DNA from: Warburgia ugandensis
Taxonomy: Eukaryota > Streptophyta > Magnoliopsida > Canellales > Canellaceae
NCBI GenBank assembly: GCA_035236585.1
Contig: CP141128.1
Coordinates: forward strand, 32,594,684-32,658,683
Length of the DNA: 64,000 bases
Reading direction: 5' to 3'
Made by a program: the position numbers and the translations under genes. This document shows, piece after piece, positions 1 through 10,707 of this stretch; position 1 is the stretch's first letter, and every line of letters begins with the position of its first letter. The notes below the pieces were generated by a model that saw nothing but the letters and a program-made list of their open reading frames with translations, had not been told where the DNA came from and did not search any database.

Positions 1-926
1 CATATGCTTGATGTCATACACATTGATAAAAATGTTTGTGAAAGTTTGACTATTACCTTGCTTAATATCCAAGAGAAGCAAAGGATGAACTTACAACTTG
101 AATGAATCAAGTGAAGATGGGTTTGAAGATGAGTCTGCATCCACATGATAAGAGCAGTTGAGGAACATACCTACCTAAGGAAAATTATATGCTTGATAGA
201 GAGGAGAGAAGAAGAGTGCATAAAATGTTGTCCGAGCTCAAAGTCCCAAATGGCTACTCTTCAAACTTTAAAAATATAGTCTCCATGGAATAGTAGAGAT
301 TGTTGGAGATGAAGTCCCGTGATTGTCTTGCATTGATGTAACAACTCCTACTTGTAGCAATACTATCAATGTTACCAAACAAAGTTAGGGGAGCTATTAT
401 AAAATTCTACAACTTCTTTAGTGCTTTGTGCAAGAAGTTGGTGGATGTTTCAAAATTACAAGAAATTCAAGGACATCTAGTGGCAACTTAATGTGAGCTT
501 GAGACCATCTTCTCACCATCCTTCTCTAACATCATGGTACACTTAATAGTGCATGTAATTGATGAGGTCAAACTTTGTGGGTCAATTTACTTATGATGGA
601 TGCACTTGTTTAAGAGGTTCATGAAAAATTTAAAAGGGCATTTACAAAATCATAATCACCTAGAGGGGTGTATAGCCAAATGTTATATTGTAGAGGAAGA
701 AGTGGAGGTTTTCACAGAGTACTTATTAAGAGTGGATGCGATTAGAATCCCAGGAAAGAACCAATCAATTGCATTTCATGATCCCAAGGTTGGTGAGCCT
801 TTATCAAGTCGTTGTGTATCGATCGTTGACTATAAAGAACGGGACCAAGCACGTTCACATATGTTACAAAATGTTGATCAACTCCAATCATACATTAAGT
901 TGATCATGCACTTGGGTAAAAATTAA
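1..926 (+). pseudogene. TNP2-like CACTA transposase, C-terminal part with DUF4218-like region (broken)
   Basis: Conceptual translation over several frames matches the order of plant TNP2-type transposases. Positions 1-110 read HMLDVIHIDKNVCESL, the end of the transposase core. Positions 190-290 give the linker around SELKVPNGYSSN. Positions 310-540 give the start of DUF4218 (KSRDCLALM, PNKVRGAII, ELETIFSPSF). Positions 540-926 continue with VHVIDEVKLCG and an open stretch of 108 codons containing LKGHLQNHNHLEGCIAKCY. Stops and frameshifts near 340, 490 and 595 break it, and the N-terminal half lies outside the window. The 600-926 stretch is a surviving fragment, not a separate gene. The family call rests on motif order remembered from known elements. 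Confidence 0.8.
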
Positions 927-999
927 TTATTAATGGTTATATTTTCTTTCATCTCTCTATTAATTTCTATGTGTTTGTAGTGAACGCATGGATGTCCTC

Positions 1000-1850
1000 A
1001 AGGCAAAGGATCCAAGTAACGCAAAGAAAAAAAAATGGCTACAATTTGAGCATTTACTTGGTTATGCCACGAGGTGAAATGAAAGGATTCACACTTAATA
1101 AATTACATTTTGTATATATTGTATAAATAATCTTACTTGCAGCAATCATATTCTACTTAATATGTGTATACACAGATTCAAGATTAACGAGAAGTAGCAG
1201 GTGATGGTATATCCAAATCCTTGGGCTAGATAGTGATTGGACAATGATCAAAAGTAATAGAATATGCTAGATATGCCATCAATGCTTATTGCTTTTATAA
1301 AAAAGGACACAATAACTTAAAGAGTGCAATAGAATAGTAGGGTTAGCTTAGTTGCCTATGCCACATTTTTTCCAGTGCAAAGGATAAAAGGTCAATAGTG
1401 GTGGATGATATATATTATGGGGTTATAAGAGATAAATGGGCCTTGGATTATACTTGTAGAATTGTGGTTGTGTTTAAGTGTGAATGAGTGGAACACAACA
1501 ATGATAGCATCAAAACTGATGCCCTTGGATTGACATTGATTGATCTTAATAAGATTAGCTATAAAAATGATCAATTTATTTTAGCATCACAAGAAAACAA
1601 GTATTTTATGTGTAAGATGGACACGATGAGATATGGTCAACTATTTTATCATCCTGTTTGAGGAATTTTTATGATAAAGATGACCTAATAGATACTAAAA
1701 TAGATTACCCTTGTATTACCAAAATAATCCCATCAATCAATGCACTTGGTGAGAATGATCATTATGTGCTTGATAATGGAGAGGAAGGTGCTTGGTTGGG
1801 AACAATATATTGAGGATATATGGGCTGTATTAGTGAGTTGCAATATAATT
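1000..1850 (+). pseudogene. DUF4216-like C-terminal region of CACTA transposase (broken)
   Basis: Downstream of the DUF4218-like part the + strand still reads, with frameshifts and stops, in the DUF4216 pattern. Around 1250-1300 it gives IEYARYAINAYCFYKKGHN. Around 1390-1440 it gives VNSGG followed by LWGYKRDKWALDY. Around 1470-1600 it gives VFKCEWVEHNN, DALGLTLIDLNKISYKNDQF and ILASQENKYFMC. This order (NSGG, then W-LDY, then FKC-WV, then L-G-T-ID-N, then F-LASQ) is the DUF4216 signature in CACTA TNP2 proteins. No frame stays open for long. The small minus-strand open frame at 1392-1574 is antisense to this and is not treated as a gene. Confidence 0.75.
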
Positions 1851-2224
1851 CCATATTTCTAATTAGTTCTTTTATCATGAGCTATATGGATTGAAGTGAG
1901 ATGAATACTATATATGTGATATATACATATATAATTGAAGACATATTTGAAAAGTAAATTCTTTTAAATATTGATGTATTTATTATGTACAAAATGTGTG
2001 AATCAACACTGACTATCTTGTATTTATTATGCATGAATCAAAAAATATTTTGATTCCCTTGTTCAAGAGTTTTTTTATAAATATGTGTGTGTGCAAAGAA
2101 TGCATGAATCCATGCTAACTATCATAAAACATCAATGTCATTGTGTATTTATGTAAGATATTATAAAGTACTATAATATAAAGTATATATATTTGAAGTG
2201 AAAATATATATATTAGTTTGTAAA
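1851..2224. other. AT-rich CACTA interior, no gene seen
   Basis: AT-rich sequence after the transposase remnant with scattered short repeats of ATATATA and TGCATGAATC. I see no conserved reading frame, RNA gene or element end. It is probably the 3' untranslated or spacer part of the CACTA element. Confidence 0.4.
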
Positions 2225-2350
2225 GTTGTTTGACAAAATGAATTTATAAACTGTGACCTTTAAAATCATTTAATATAAACAAATTTAAAAGTAATAGAGT
2301 TTTAAAAGTTGTTTATACTAAACAACTTTAAAATTTCTATTCTGAATTGT
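2225..2350. repeat. CACTA subterminal-type repeat block, inner part
   Basis: Several copies of short words around ACAACTTTAAAA and TTTTAAAGTTGTTT in both orientations. They resemble the repeats next to the right CACTA terminus at 9240-9545. I infer that both blocks once formed one subterminal region, split by the LTR insertion that begins near 2775. Confidence 0.45.
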
Positions 2351-2462
2351 GTTTATCCTCAAACAATTCCCAACTGTGAATTGGAACTCCATTCACATAT
2401 TCCCAGTCAATATTGATTTTTGAGTGTTGGTTAGTTTATCTTTGTTTGTTTCATATATATGA

Positions 2463-2478
2463 GTGTGTGTGTGTGTGT
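2463..2478. repeat. (GT)n microsatellite
   Basis: A run of GT dinucleotides of about 16 bp in AT-rich sequence. The rest of 2351-2774 shows no gene. Confidence 0.8.
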
Positions 2479-3254
2479 ACATGTTTCAAGAATTTTAGCA
2501 TGGTTATGAATATGCATAAATTGTGGGAATAGTACTAGTGATGATTGATCGATGATCAGATGATATCAGTAAGTTCCTCGACCCTAAATTGATATAGAAT
2601 GTATCAAAAAATTTTGATCCAATAATTTAACAAATTAGAAGGTCTTCGCAGTCTAATCTATCATAGTTTAAATAGTAACTTTGTGACACTTAATCCATGA
2701 TCTGAACATTGGATGGTAAGAAAAGTATGGATTTGACCAACATGAATGATCAACCAACATTACACTAATCATCATGTAACATCTCTAATTTTTTAATAGA
2801 AATTTACAAAAAATTTGAATTATGAAAAATCAAAGTAAAAAGAGAATATTAAAATTTTTAATTTTTGGAGTTCTAAAAACTAAAATTTTTATAGACATCA
2901 AATCAAGTGTTGAAACCTCAATGTTGGGATTGTACTAAAAAAAATGATTTTAACGACATTAAGTTTGCTGAAATCATAATTCAAATGAATAATTTTTTAT
3001 TTTTCTTAGAAAGGACAATTTGGTAATTTCATTGAGTGGCCTCCACATACAAAAATTCAAGATTTGAGTAGCATTCATTTCTTTTTTACTATAATTATGA
3101 TGTATCAAATGGTAAAAAATATTATACTTTTAAATTTAAAATTTTAATAAAAGAAACTAATATTAAATGACTAAAGGAGAGGACCATTTTGATAATGGCA
3201 CCCCCTCTTAAGTGGATGGAAGAATAGACTGAGTTTTTTCTAAAAGTTGATAGA

Positions 3255-3660
3255 TCAAAGAGAAAACCTGACAAGGCCAAAGAGAAGAAACAAGAGAGAG
3301 AAAAGAGGAGAAGAAAAAAGAGGAAGAAGAAGAAGGGGGAGAAGGAGAAGGAGAAGGAGAGGAAGAGGAAGAGGAAGAGAGGAGGAGAAAGGGAGAGAGA
3401 GACCAGCTGGTGGCAATGATTCATGATGTACCTGACAACAGGAGAGAAAACCCAGCAGGGAGAGAAGAAAGAGGAGAAGAAAAAGAGGAAGAAGAAGAAG
3501 GGGAGAAGGAGAGGAAGAGAAAGGGAAAGGGGAAGGAAGACTGGCCACTAGTGACAATTCATGCGATACCCAAGACAGCTAAAGAGAATACCAGACAAGG
3601 AGAAAGAAGAAGTAGGGGAGAAGGACAGGAAGAGAAAGAGGGTGGGGGGGAGGAAGACAA
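3255..3660. repeat. Purine-rich (GAGAAGAAGA) low-complexity tract with imperfect repetition of about 170 bp
   Basis: The + strand is almost pure purine, made of AGGAAGAAGAAG-like words. The tract appears roughly twice to three times. The interruptions resemble each other, for example GGTGGCAATGATTCATGATG near 3410 and AGTGACAATTCATGCGATAC near 3552. Long open frames occur on both strands only because such tracts lack stop codons. Their predicted proteins, poly-Leu/Ser/Phe on minus and Glu/Lys/Arg on plus, are artefacts. Confidence 0.7.
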
Positions 3661-4804
3661 GTTGCCTGAGAAACCTGTCATGCTGAGGAAAAAAATAGAT
3701 TGGGGTTTAGCTACGGGAGTTATAGTTTGTCACCAGAGATGACGCTGATTCAAATCACTGATTTAAGCTAATCATCTCACTCAGCACACGAGCACAAATC
3801 AAAACCCTAAGGTATTGGAACAATTCATGCCCCTCTTGATTACAAATAGAAGAGGTTCACTCGAAGGGTTTCACCCAAATCATGGTCAATCCAACTCATT
3901 CTAGTGTGGATGAAGCATGGAAACACACTCTATAAGTAAGATATACAAAACCCTATTCTTGATTTGATAGTGTATGACTTTGTGAGAGTTTTACACCAAT
4001 AGGTCATACTACTTGAGATATGCAAGTAATAGGACTATTTAACTAATATTACACGTGTTATCTAAGAAAATATAGTTCTATTATGAAATTATGTTAGAAT
4101 GACCATGAATTTTATGAGCAATATAGGCTGAAGTAGTTATGATATCTATTATTAATCACTTGCTATTTTGTTATGATTTTTAATGAAAAATACTTGTCAT
4201 GATGGTTGTGATTTCATCATTATTATTGATGACTTGTATTCTATTAAGCTATTTTTTTGGATTCATGGATAATTCCATGCAAAGTAAAATCCATTAAGTA
4301 TGCATAATTATTTTTGTAATACACATCCCTTCTATGTTAATTGTGATATGCATATATTCTAGTTTGTCATTAGAAATCTCATTATTAATTTTATTTTATG
4401 ATGATGTGTATGAGTTATCAATAAATGTGACTAATAAGCCAACTAAGCTAAGCAACTAGAAAGTAAACCTTAAATTAGAAGGAAACAATTACAAAGAAGT
4501 AAAGAACTAACTAAGAAGGAAACAACTAATTAAAAAAGAAACAACTAAGCTAAGCAATTAGAAAGTAAACCTTCAATTAGAAAGAAAATAATTTAAGAAA
4601 CTAAGAAACTATCTAAATAAAGAAGGTTGCTTATAAAATAAGGAAACTTTCTAAAAATATGTTAGAATGATAATTGTACTATCTTAACTAATCTTACACA
4701 TGTTATCAAGGAAAATTTACTTTTGTTATGAGAAGACACACAATTATACAACTTGTTGGAATTTATATCTCATTAGATCCCTATATCTAACAACCATCGA
4801 CTAT
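3661..4804. other. Degenerate repeat interior, no gene seen
   Basis: AT-rich sequence inside the probable old LTR. It holds imperfect direct repeats, for example AACTAAGCTAAGCAA near 4440 and 4543 and ATGTTAGAATGA near 4090 and 4660. I see no coding signal or element end. Confidence 0.45.
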
Positions 4805-4809
4805 AATTT

Positions 4810-7540
4810 TGTGACGACCCGGGTTTTGCCATGCATTTTTAAATGCAATATCTAATTCCTAAGGCGGGATGCATCCCTATTTGAAAACCATTTTATGAAA
4901 ACAATGCAATGCAGCGGAAAATCTTTTGTTTTAAACACATTTTGAAAACCCCGAGTGTCATTTGCTTTCACAACAACCAAAGTAGTTTTTGAAAGTTTCA
5001 GAAATCATAAATGTCTTCCGAGGTCTATCCAATCACAACTCACAGCCCAACTGTAAATAAATACAAATACATGTCCAAAGGGTAGAATATTTACTTACAT
5101 GTATAATTGTCTCCTTTTGATTTTTCTTGCTCATAGCACTAACATTTCCTGAGGCGTCTTCTACTCTCTGTGTGGAGTTGTCCTGAAAAATGTTAAGGAT
5201 TGGGTGAGTATACACTATACTTAGTAGGATTCTATCACTACTAGTTTTACAATGCATGCTATGTTTAAAATCATATGCTCTTTAAAACATGTGCATGTTT
5301 GAACACTCATGTTCAACATCGATATTAAAAACCATTGTCGAATTGGAGTACTGACGACTTAAAGAATTGCATAATCCAAATCGAAAGTATCATATATATC
5401 ATAAACATAATGAATCCAACTCATGGATAGATGGTATGCTCAATTGAATCCAACTCATGGATATATGGTATGGTCGACCAACCTCATGTCATGCAAGTAA
5501 ATCCTCAAAGATAGGGCCCACTATGCCCATGATCTCACTGCCATGTGGTCACCGGGTACTTAGGGACACTCGGTCATAGCCTCCACGGGGCATATGACAC
5601 ATCGACCCAATGCCGTGACACCGGTGGTAGCCCCCTGTACCACATGCAGTCGACGTAGGGACATGCCTTTTTTGGCGTGGTACCCTTTCCACCTAATAGT
5701 GGTAGAGGCTGGGAGGCCACCCCAGACCTCTCGGCATAACGCCCATGAGCTTACTAGCCCAAATCATATACGATCAATCAAGCAAAAACCTCTTTTTCAA
5801 AACCTGTCCTCTTTAGGTCCCTCACAACTGCCTACCCAGCATCTTTTGGGCACTCCAGTGTCTTTTGGTAACCCTCAAGGACATGTAATTTTTCAAAACT
5901 CAATACTCACAAATCATGCAATTTATGCAATCGTTTGCCAAAACATGTCTATGCATAATGTATTTGTCATATGCATGCTGAATTCATTTATGAGCTTACT
6001 TCATGGTAAACAAGTCATGTAACTTAAATCTTAAAACATGCAATCTTAAAGCAATCGTGGGTTCTTTTTAAAAGTCTAGTAGCGATAGAGCACCTACTTC
6101 AAAGTCTCTTGGAGTCGCGTCCTTCATCACTCAACCCGACCCTAGGTCTCATTTATAAACTCCTGGATATGAATGGATACAAGGAGTCCTTATCAATTTC
6201 GATCTATTTTGAAATTAGATCGATAAATTAATGGCTAGATCTGCCTTTTAGGGTTCATGGGTCCTTGCCTAATTCAATGTCAGGCTAGATCCTACGATAT
6301 GAATCTACTATTCAATGGTTAGACTTTATAAATTATCCTATAATCCTAGTTTTATAATCTCATTAGGTCTGCGCATCATGGTTTCCAAGACGTGTGAGCG
6401 CCCTGGTCAAACCAGGACCCATGCCTGCACGTCGTGCGTGCCCAAAGGCAGTGCCAGGGACCGCGTTTGCATGCACACATGCATGCCTAAGCAACGTGCT
6501 ATGAAGTGCATCCTGGATGGCATTTCACGGGCACACCTTTGGTGTAGCATGGTGTGTCTTAGCTCCTAAGGCACCCCGTGCATCCTGGTCGAGCCAAGAC
6601 CCATGCCCCACGTCGCGCGCACACCCGAAGGCCACACCAAGGACAGTGTACGCATTGCCGTATGCCTAGAACCCATCCCAGGGACCCTGTCCTAGGCGCA
6701 CGTGAAGCATGGCATCCCTGGGATGACTTGTTTGTACAGAGTCGGCTGGAACCAGCTTTCCTTGTCGTATTTTTTTGCCAGGAAAAGCTAGGTCCGACAC
6801 GGATCTAGCCTGGAAGAAGGAAAAACTAGGGAGAGGGGGAGAAAACCTACCTGGGTAGTCGAGGAAGCCCTCATTTGAGTGGTGCAGCTCCCTCTTTTTC
6901 GTCTGAAAACCCCATGTCACCGGAAATCGTGAGGAAGAGGAAAAAACCCCAATGTCGAGCAAGACCGGAAAAGAGAAGAGAGGGGAATGGGGAGACAGGT
7001 AAAAGGAATGGCCGGCCTGAATGACCTGGCCATTGCCATTCTTCATGGAAAACCGAAGGAGGGTTTTCCAGTTTTTGCCAGAAACCCCAGCCTCAAATGG
7101 CCGAAAAAATTGTGTTTTGAAGAGAGGGGAAAAGGGCTTTTTATAACCTTGCTATGGCGGTGCTGCTAATGGCAGTGCTGCCATTGGCGGTGGCAGAAAC
7201 CTCTGGAAACTAGGGTTTCTGGAGAAATCTAAAGGAAGAAGAAGACGGGGTGCCGTTATCAAAACGGCCCCCTGCGTTTTCTATCTTTTTCGTTTTTGAG
7301 TGTAACTTATAGAATTGCCCCTAATCTTTAAACGGTCGTAACTTCTTCATATGAACTCCGTTTTTGGCTTTCTTTGAGGCGTTGGATTCCATTTTTCAAG
7401 TAGAATATAATGGCATTAAGTTTTCTTACAAATTCACTCGTTTACTATTTAAATAAAGTAAAACATTTAACACAGTTCATTTCCTATAGAATGTCTAATT
7501 CATTTTTGTTAAAAATAGCGTAAATTGCTCGGGCATTACA
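4810..7540 (-). mobile_element. Solo LTR Y1 (2731 bp), family Y
   Basis: Begins TGTGACGACCCGGG and ends GGGCATTACA, with TG...CA ends and an exact 5-bp duplication AATTT. There is no internal PBS, gag or pol, so it is best read as a solo LTR. It shares ends and internal blocks with 18528-21013 and 58464-61050: the TATA-box region, the GC-rich block at 5520-5680, and the GGTGAGTATA block near 5200-5260. The orientation (minus) comes from the TATA box at 7138-7145, about 395 bp from the right end, and agrees with the other copies. Its 200-400 bp open frames, such as 5594-6022, are not supported as genes. Confidence 0.82.
7138..7145 (-). promoter_or_regulatory. TATA box of LTR Y1
   Basis: The minus strand reads TATAAAAA followed by GCCCTTTTCCCCTCTC, a TATA box and a pyrimidine-rich leader. 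The distance from the LTR start (395 bp) matches the 417 and 426 bp in the other two Y copies. Confidence 0.6.
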
Positions 7541-7545
7541 AATTT

Positions 7546-8014
7546 TCTAAAGTGAAATCCACTTTAGCTGTTACTTACAAGCCTATTATAAATTCTAAGG
7601 TACAAAGTCCTTCTAATAAAATTTTAGACAATAATGAGAAGTTCTGCTATTAAATTAAAAACCCGTCTTTGTAGCCTATAGAGATTGTTAGATTCTTAAG
7701 AAAATAGTTAATATTTTAAGTCCATTACAACTTGGAATATTCATATGTAATTGAACCTTTAATCAAATAATGGATCATAATACCAAGTGAAGACAAGAAC
7801 TTCACAGCTGAGTAAGCCCAAATTGATCAATAATACTCTAAAAGTAATTGGTAGTCTAGCTCATAGTTATTTGAACATGAAAAGCACTCTAGAAATTGTG
7901 CATGAAACAAAATTGTGAAATGTACACAAAATTTTACATGAAATGAGAAATGTAAAGATATTATAAAAAACATTTAAATAACTTTAAAATTAAATATAAT
8001 AAAAATGTGTATTT

Positions 8015-8071
<57 letters not shown>

Positions 8072-9239
8072 CAAATGCCACCATTATGTATCGTGACCTT
8101 TATTAACTAAAGATACTTAAGAAAATTTTAAGATCATGCATGAGAAAAATGCAAACAATGGTGACCATGACCTATCTAACTAAGTAATACAAATCCTAAG
8201 AAAAAGGACCTAAAGGTAACTTCATGAGAACTAATAAATGGCTTTACACCCTTAAGCTAAAGGCATTACATGCTAAAGATAATGAGTGAAGCAATACTAC
8301 ATGTATGGGAATATAAACCCAAATAGAAGGCATGTTACACATGGCCTAGAGTATACTAAAAGCATCAACCAATCTACCTAAATCTCCCAAAACTAATCAA
8401 TAGGTGGTCCTAGTGCACGGTTGACCACTTTGATAAGAATGACTTACAATGCATTTCTAGAAATTGCCACGAACAAGATGCCTCAAGACATACTCGTAAG
8501 TTTACTAGTGAATTCTTTAAAATGTTACTCTTGATTTCCAAATGCTACTAGTTGCTTACATAAAGCTAAATTGTTTTAGTCATGTTTATATGAGCCAAAA
8601 TGAATGTGTATATACATGTGCTATGTGATGGCTAGAATCATAAAAGTTGACATTGCTTAAAGTTGTTACATCTTCAAAATAGTTTACAAAGTTTTGTAGG
8701 TTTAGTTTTAGAGAAGTTTAATTTTAGAATTACCTATACTTAGAAAGTTATTATTTTCATGCATGTTTTACTAATTTGATTTTGGTTTGTTTGCCACCTA
8801 TTTCATGTCAGTATGTTTTCATTAAATGGATTACATGATCTTTTTTATCACATTTTTCAAATTAATATCATTATGTTCCTACTAAGCACAAGCTTGCTAG
8901 GAAATTGTAATTTCTTTACAATTCTTTAGGTTTTGAGGAAAGTTATTTAAAGGATAAACAACTAAAGGTGGATGGAGCCATGGACGAGGACTATAATAGC
9001 TTGAGATTGTTATGTTATCTTCCTGGACATGTATGTATATATGCATTTGCTACAATTGGATTATGAGCTGTGACTAGATAAAATCCTAAAACGTATAAAA
9101 TACAAGCTCATTAGTTTTTAGAACCTCTAAAATGTATGATTGGTTAGTAAAGATGACACTTAGGTTTTGTGAGAATAAATAAATAAAGTTTCTTTTGTTG
9201 TTAATATTTAAAAAATGATATTATAAAAACCTGAGATCT
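7546..9239. other. Right part of the degenerate X-type LTR, no gene seen
   Basis: AT-rich, with a GA microsatellite at 8019-8068 and the X-family block near 8875-8960. No coding frame of note. Confidence 0.45.
8019..8068. repeat. (GA)25 microsatellite
   Basis: An uninterrupted run of about 25 GA dinucleotides. It is long and perfect, so probably length-variable. Confidence 0.97.
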
Positions 9240-9545
9240 CATAAGCTTTTGAAATTTTTTAGACTAAATGACTTCAAAAATCTAGAATTATTGAAGTCCT
9301 TTATACTAAATGACTTCAAAATTTTTGGGATGTTAAAGTCATTTAGGTATAAACAACTTTAAAAATTATGGATTTTTAAAGCCATTTAGTTCTAAAAGAC
9401 TTCAAAAGTCTAGCACTTTTGAAGTCATTTAAACCTAAATGACTTTAAAAATTCTGGGCTTTTAAAGATTGTTTGTGTAAATGACTTCAAAATTCATGGA
9501 CTTTGGAGGTTAGGTCAATAGAAGGTATTTTTTAACCTTATATTA
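9240..9545. repeat. CACTA subterminal repeats
   Basis: About ten short repeats around AAATGACTTCAAAA and its complement TTTTGAAGTCATTT, in both orientations and spaced roughly 25-40 bp. Such repeats are where CACTA-encoded accessory proteins bind in known elements; that role here is inference. Confidence 0.75.
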
Positions 9546-9570
9546 GCATTTTTTTTATCAACTTTTAAAA

Positions 9571-9588
9571 GCTTCTTGTGTAGTAGTG
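9571..9588 (-). repeat. CACTA right terminal inverted repeat
   Basis: The minus strand from 9588 reads CACTACTACACAAGAAGC. The five terminal bases CACTA define the superfamily. The next base on the + strand belongs to a gypsy integrase codon series. Confidence 0.75.
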
Positions 9589-10310
9589 ATAATCATTGAT
9601 TGAGTAAACATTTTTTGTAATAGGGTGTTTGAGAATTTAATGAAGAAATATGGTGTTATTCATGGGACAACTACCCCATATCATCCTTAAACTAGTGGAC
9701 AGGTGGAAGTTTTTTATAGAGAAATATAATGTATTTAAGAAAAGATAATCAATCTAAAGAGGAAAGACTAGTCATTAATTCTTAGGATGTTTTATGGGCT
9801 TATCATACAATATTTAAAACTCTTATAGGCATCTCACCCTACCATTTGGTCTATGGAAAGGCCTGCCACGTACGAATAGAACTTTAGCATAAAGCATATT
9901 AGGCAATCAAAAATCTCAAATTTGAATTAGATACTGCTAGAACCCACCGAAAACTCCAACTTAATGAGTTGGATGAATTAAGGAAAGATGCATATGAATC
10001 AGCAAAGCTATACAAAGCCTGCAAGCAGAACACTCATGATAAACATATCTTAAGAAAGTCCTTTACCTTAGGACAGAAGATCCCTAAGTATAATTCTAGA
10101 TTGCATCTATTTCTAGGAAAATTTTAATCTTGATGGAATGGACCCTACATTGTACATAGTGTTTATCCTTAAGGGGCCATTGAGATAGAAAAGGATGGAC
10201 AAATCTCTAAAGTTAATGGGAAAAGCTTGAAACCCTTCCTAGAGTTGACAAACCTAAAGTGAAAGAAACATTACTTGAGGAACCTATAAATCAAGACCCA
10301 TCTTAGCATG
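9589..10310 (+). pseudogene. Ty3/gypsy (Athila/Tat-type) integrase, C-terminal half, element A (broken)
   Basis: From 9589 the frame reads IIID*, then FCNRVFENLMKKYGV and TTPYHP*TSGQVEVFYREI. This is the second half of the integrase core in plant Athila/Tat elements. The second catalytic Asp (IID) and the catalytic Glu (GQVE) are still present. Downstream fragments include ELRKDAYESAKLY, RKSFTLGQK, YNSRLHLF and PYIVHSVYP, the C-terminal domain. Several stops and frameshifts disrupt it. The first integrase half and all upstream pol and gag lie left of the CACTA insertion, outside the window. Confidence 0.88.
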
Positions 10311-10707
10311 TCCCATAACTCCTGCATCCATTATTACCAATGCATTCATTGTTATCATTATATATCATGTTTGGCTGAAGATGTTAAACTTAGCTCTCAT
10401 AGGGAGGCAACTCAGGATTTTAGTGTCTCGTTGTTCTACATTACCCATTTATCATTTAGTGCCGTATATTTCAAAACATTGAGGCGTGTTAAAAAGCATG
10501 CAATTTCTTAGTTTTGGTTCATATTTTCTTACAAGAAAAAAATCAAAATTTTTTGAGTTTTCAAATTTTTAAGGTTAAGTTCCTTTACTATGATGAGGAT
10601 TAGATTGTATGATGTTTACTATTTTTGCTACTTTAACTTCTTAATAGAAATGCATATCATTAATTTTGTATTTTATTAATGTATTAAATTATTTTATGAA
10701 AGTTAAA
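10311..10707 (+). other. 3' untranslated end of gypsy element A
   Basis: Follows the integrase and precedes the LTR. The words GCTGAAGATGTTAAACTTAG and AGGGAGGCAACTCA (near 10375-10415) are the usual sequence after integrase in Athila/Tat-type elements. The same kind of word occurs, on minus, at about 46560 in copy C. The region is about 300 bp here against about 1.7 kb in copy C, so it has been shortened. Confidence 0.55.

Larger units (their letters stand above)
4805..7545 (-). repeat. 5-bp target-site duplication AATTT around solo LTR Y1
   Basis: Positions 4805-4809 and 7541-7545 are both AATTT. They directly flank a sequence that begins TGTGACGACC and ends GGGCATTACA. This is direct evidence of LTR-element insertion. 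Confidence 0.85.
2775..9240 (+). mobile_element. Probable degenerate X-type long LTR (solo), split by a younger solo LTR
   Basis: The left end reads TGTAACATCTCTAATTTT. This closely matches the 5' end of the X-family solo LTR at 52300 (minus strand), TGTAACACCCCTAATTTT. The right side ends near AAAACCTGAGATCTCATA, a plausible decayed form of the X-family end AAAACCCGAGTCGTTACA. About 365 bp before that end, near 8875, is a block (CCTACTAAGCACAAGCTTGC) matching the one about 460 bp before the end of the X LTR at 33574-37953. Removing the nested 2731-bp LTR and its duplicated TSD leaves about 3.7 kb, near the size of the other X copies. I found no TSD and both ends are decayed, so the exact limits are uncertain. 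Confidence 0.42.
1..9588 (+). mobile_element. CACTA (En/Spm) DNA transposon, 3' part, with nested LTR insertions
   Basis: The left end is outside the window. The right end is visible: read inward from 9588 on the minus strand it starts CACTACTACACAAGAAGC, the usual CACTA-type terminus. Next to it lie short direct and inverted subterminal repeats (about 9240-9545), typical of this superfamily. The left part holds decayed TNP2-type transposase and DUF4216-like sequence on the + strand. The base after the terminus (9589) falls inside a gypsy integrase reading frame, so the element inserted into that retrotransposon. The inside is enlarged by a probable degenerate LTR (2775 to about 9240) and by a clean solo LTR (4810-7540). 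The TSD cannot be tested because the other end is missing. Confidence 0.75.

Noticed and set aside
3122-3742. Long open frames on both strands (Leu/Ser/Phe-rich and Glu/Lys-rich proteins)
   Set aside because: Purine-only sequence lacks stop codons in several frames. The proteins are low complexity and overlap each other on opposite strands.
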